Shown here one piece after another: positions 63,850 to 64,000 of a stretch of 64,000 bases of DNA; positions within the stretch are counted from its first letter, which is position 1, and each line of letters starts with the position of its first letter. A program made the translations under genes and the position numbers. Origin of the DNA: a virus. The DNA lies in the IMG/VR virus record IMGVR_UViG_3300009030_000001, positions 1 through 64,000 of that record; one strand, 5' to 3'. The notes below the pieces were generated by a model, which was not told the DNA's origin, searched no databases, and saw only the letters and a list, made by a program, of their open reading frames with translations.

Positions 63850-64000
63850 TCCTATCGTTCATCGTGTGCTGCCTTCCGTCCTGCAAAATGGTCGGTGCGC
63901 TGTTGCAGAATCAGGACAGCATCCAAACGGTGATCGGTGGAGTGGCGAAGCTCGCCGAGGTGTACGAAGCGGGCGAGAAGAAGTTCGCTGAGTTGAAGAA
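63837..64000 (+). CDS. Phage lipoprotein (3' partial)
   Basis: ATG 63837 begins MRILILSFIVCCLPSCKMVG, a short signal with LPSC lipobox (Cys16). The next residues (NQDSIQTVIGGVAKLAEVYE) are helical. The gene runs off the window end after 54 codons. In a lysis region an outer-membrane lipoprotein could be an o-spanin or an entry-exclusion factor. Confidence 0.6.
   Translation, partial: MRILILSFIVCCLPSCKMVGALLQNQDSIQTVIGGVAKLAEVYEAGEKKFAELK

Overview
The window is a contiguous stretch of a tailed-phage (siphovirus-type) genome. The evidence is a complete tail-assembly module, a large terminase subunit, a YqaJ/RecT recombination module and dense runs of very small overlapping genes, with no ribosomal, metabolic or housekeeping genes. 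The tail tip (two DUF2460 proteins, a DUF2163 protein and a 957-residue hub) is of the kind found in gene transfer agents and phages of Proteobacteria. Lipoboxes and a spanin-like protein argue for a Gram-negative host, but the host cannot be named from sequence alone. No capsid, portal, protease, integrase, DNA polymerase or endolysin is visible, so these must lie outside the window or be unrecognisable.

Layout. 1-21.3 kb (+): head-tail connector genes, small virion proteins, a giant Ala/Pro/Val-repeat protein, tail tube, frameshifted tail chaperones, tape measure and tail tip. 21.4-24.5 kb (+): DUF2303-like gene, zinc-ribbon protein, replication initiator carrying an iteron-like cluster, and a DnaC-type helicase loader. 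24.6-31.0 kb (+): a train of small unknown genes with one HNH nuclease and one minus-strand DNA-binding protein. 31.0-36.7 kb (+): YqaJ exonuclease, RecT, zinc-binding proteins, a PD-(D/E)XK-like protein, a second HNH gene and an ASCH remnant. 36.7-39.9 kb: LPD29, YkgJ, a tRNA-like element, a pentanucleotide GC-rich repeat and a branched structured RNA. 39.9-43.6 kb: RecF/SMC-type ATPase and the most striking locus. 43.6-54.0 kb (+): a winged-helix protein, small genes, ParB-methyltransferase fusion, small-terminase-like protein, RusA resolvase and unknowns. 54.15-57.8 kb (-): large terminase, GIY-YIG nuclease, two signal-peptide proteins and a u-spanin-like lipoprotein. 57.9-64 kb (+): small zinc-binding genes, virion-type proteins, a structured RNA with terminator, membrane proteins and a lipoprotein cut by the window end.

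The locus most worth attention is 41213-43528. Two arrays of exactly 34-nt units flank, and slightly overlap or abut, a 370-residue protein with an IS110 C-terminal (Transposase_20/Nop-like) domain but no nuclease domain. Each unit has two conserved 9-nt boxes (consensus ANYGARCCA and CGAYACCCA) separated by variable 7-nt and 9-nt segments. This is the architecture of TIGR-Tas RNA-guided systems, in a nuclease-less form. Other non-coding signals include a recurring phage promoter (TTGAAC, 16-bp spacer, TATAGT-like -10), a classical A-AAA-AAC frameshift site, an ori-like cluster in the initiator gene, three hairpins with identical UGAGAG loops, and two multi-hairpin RNAs.
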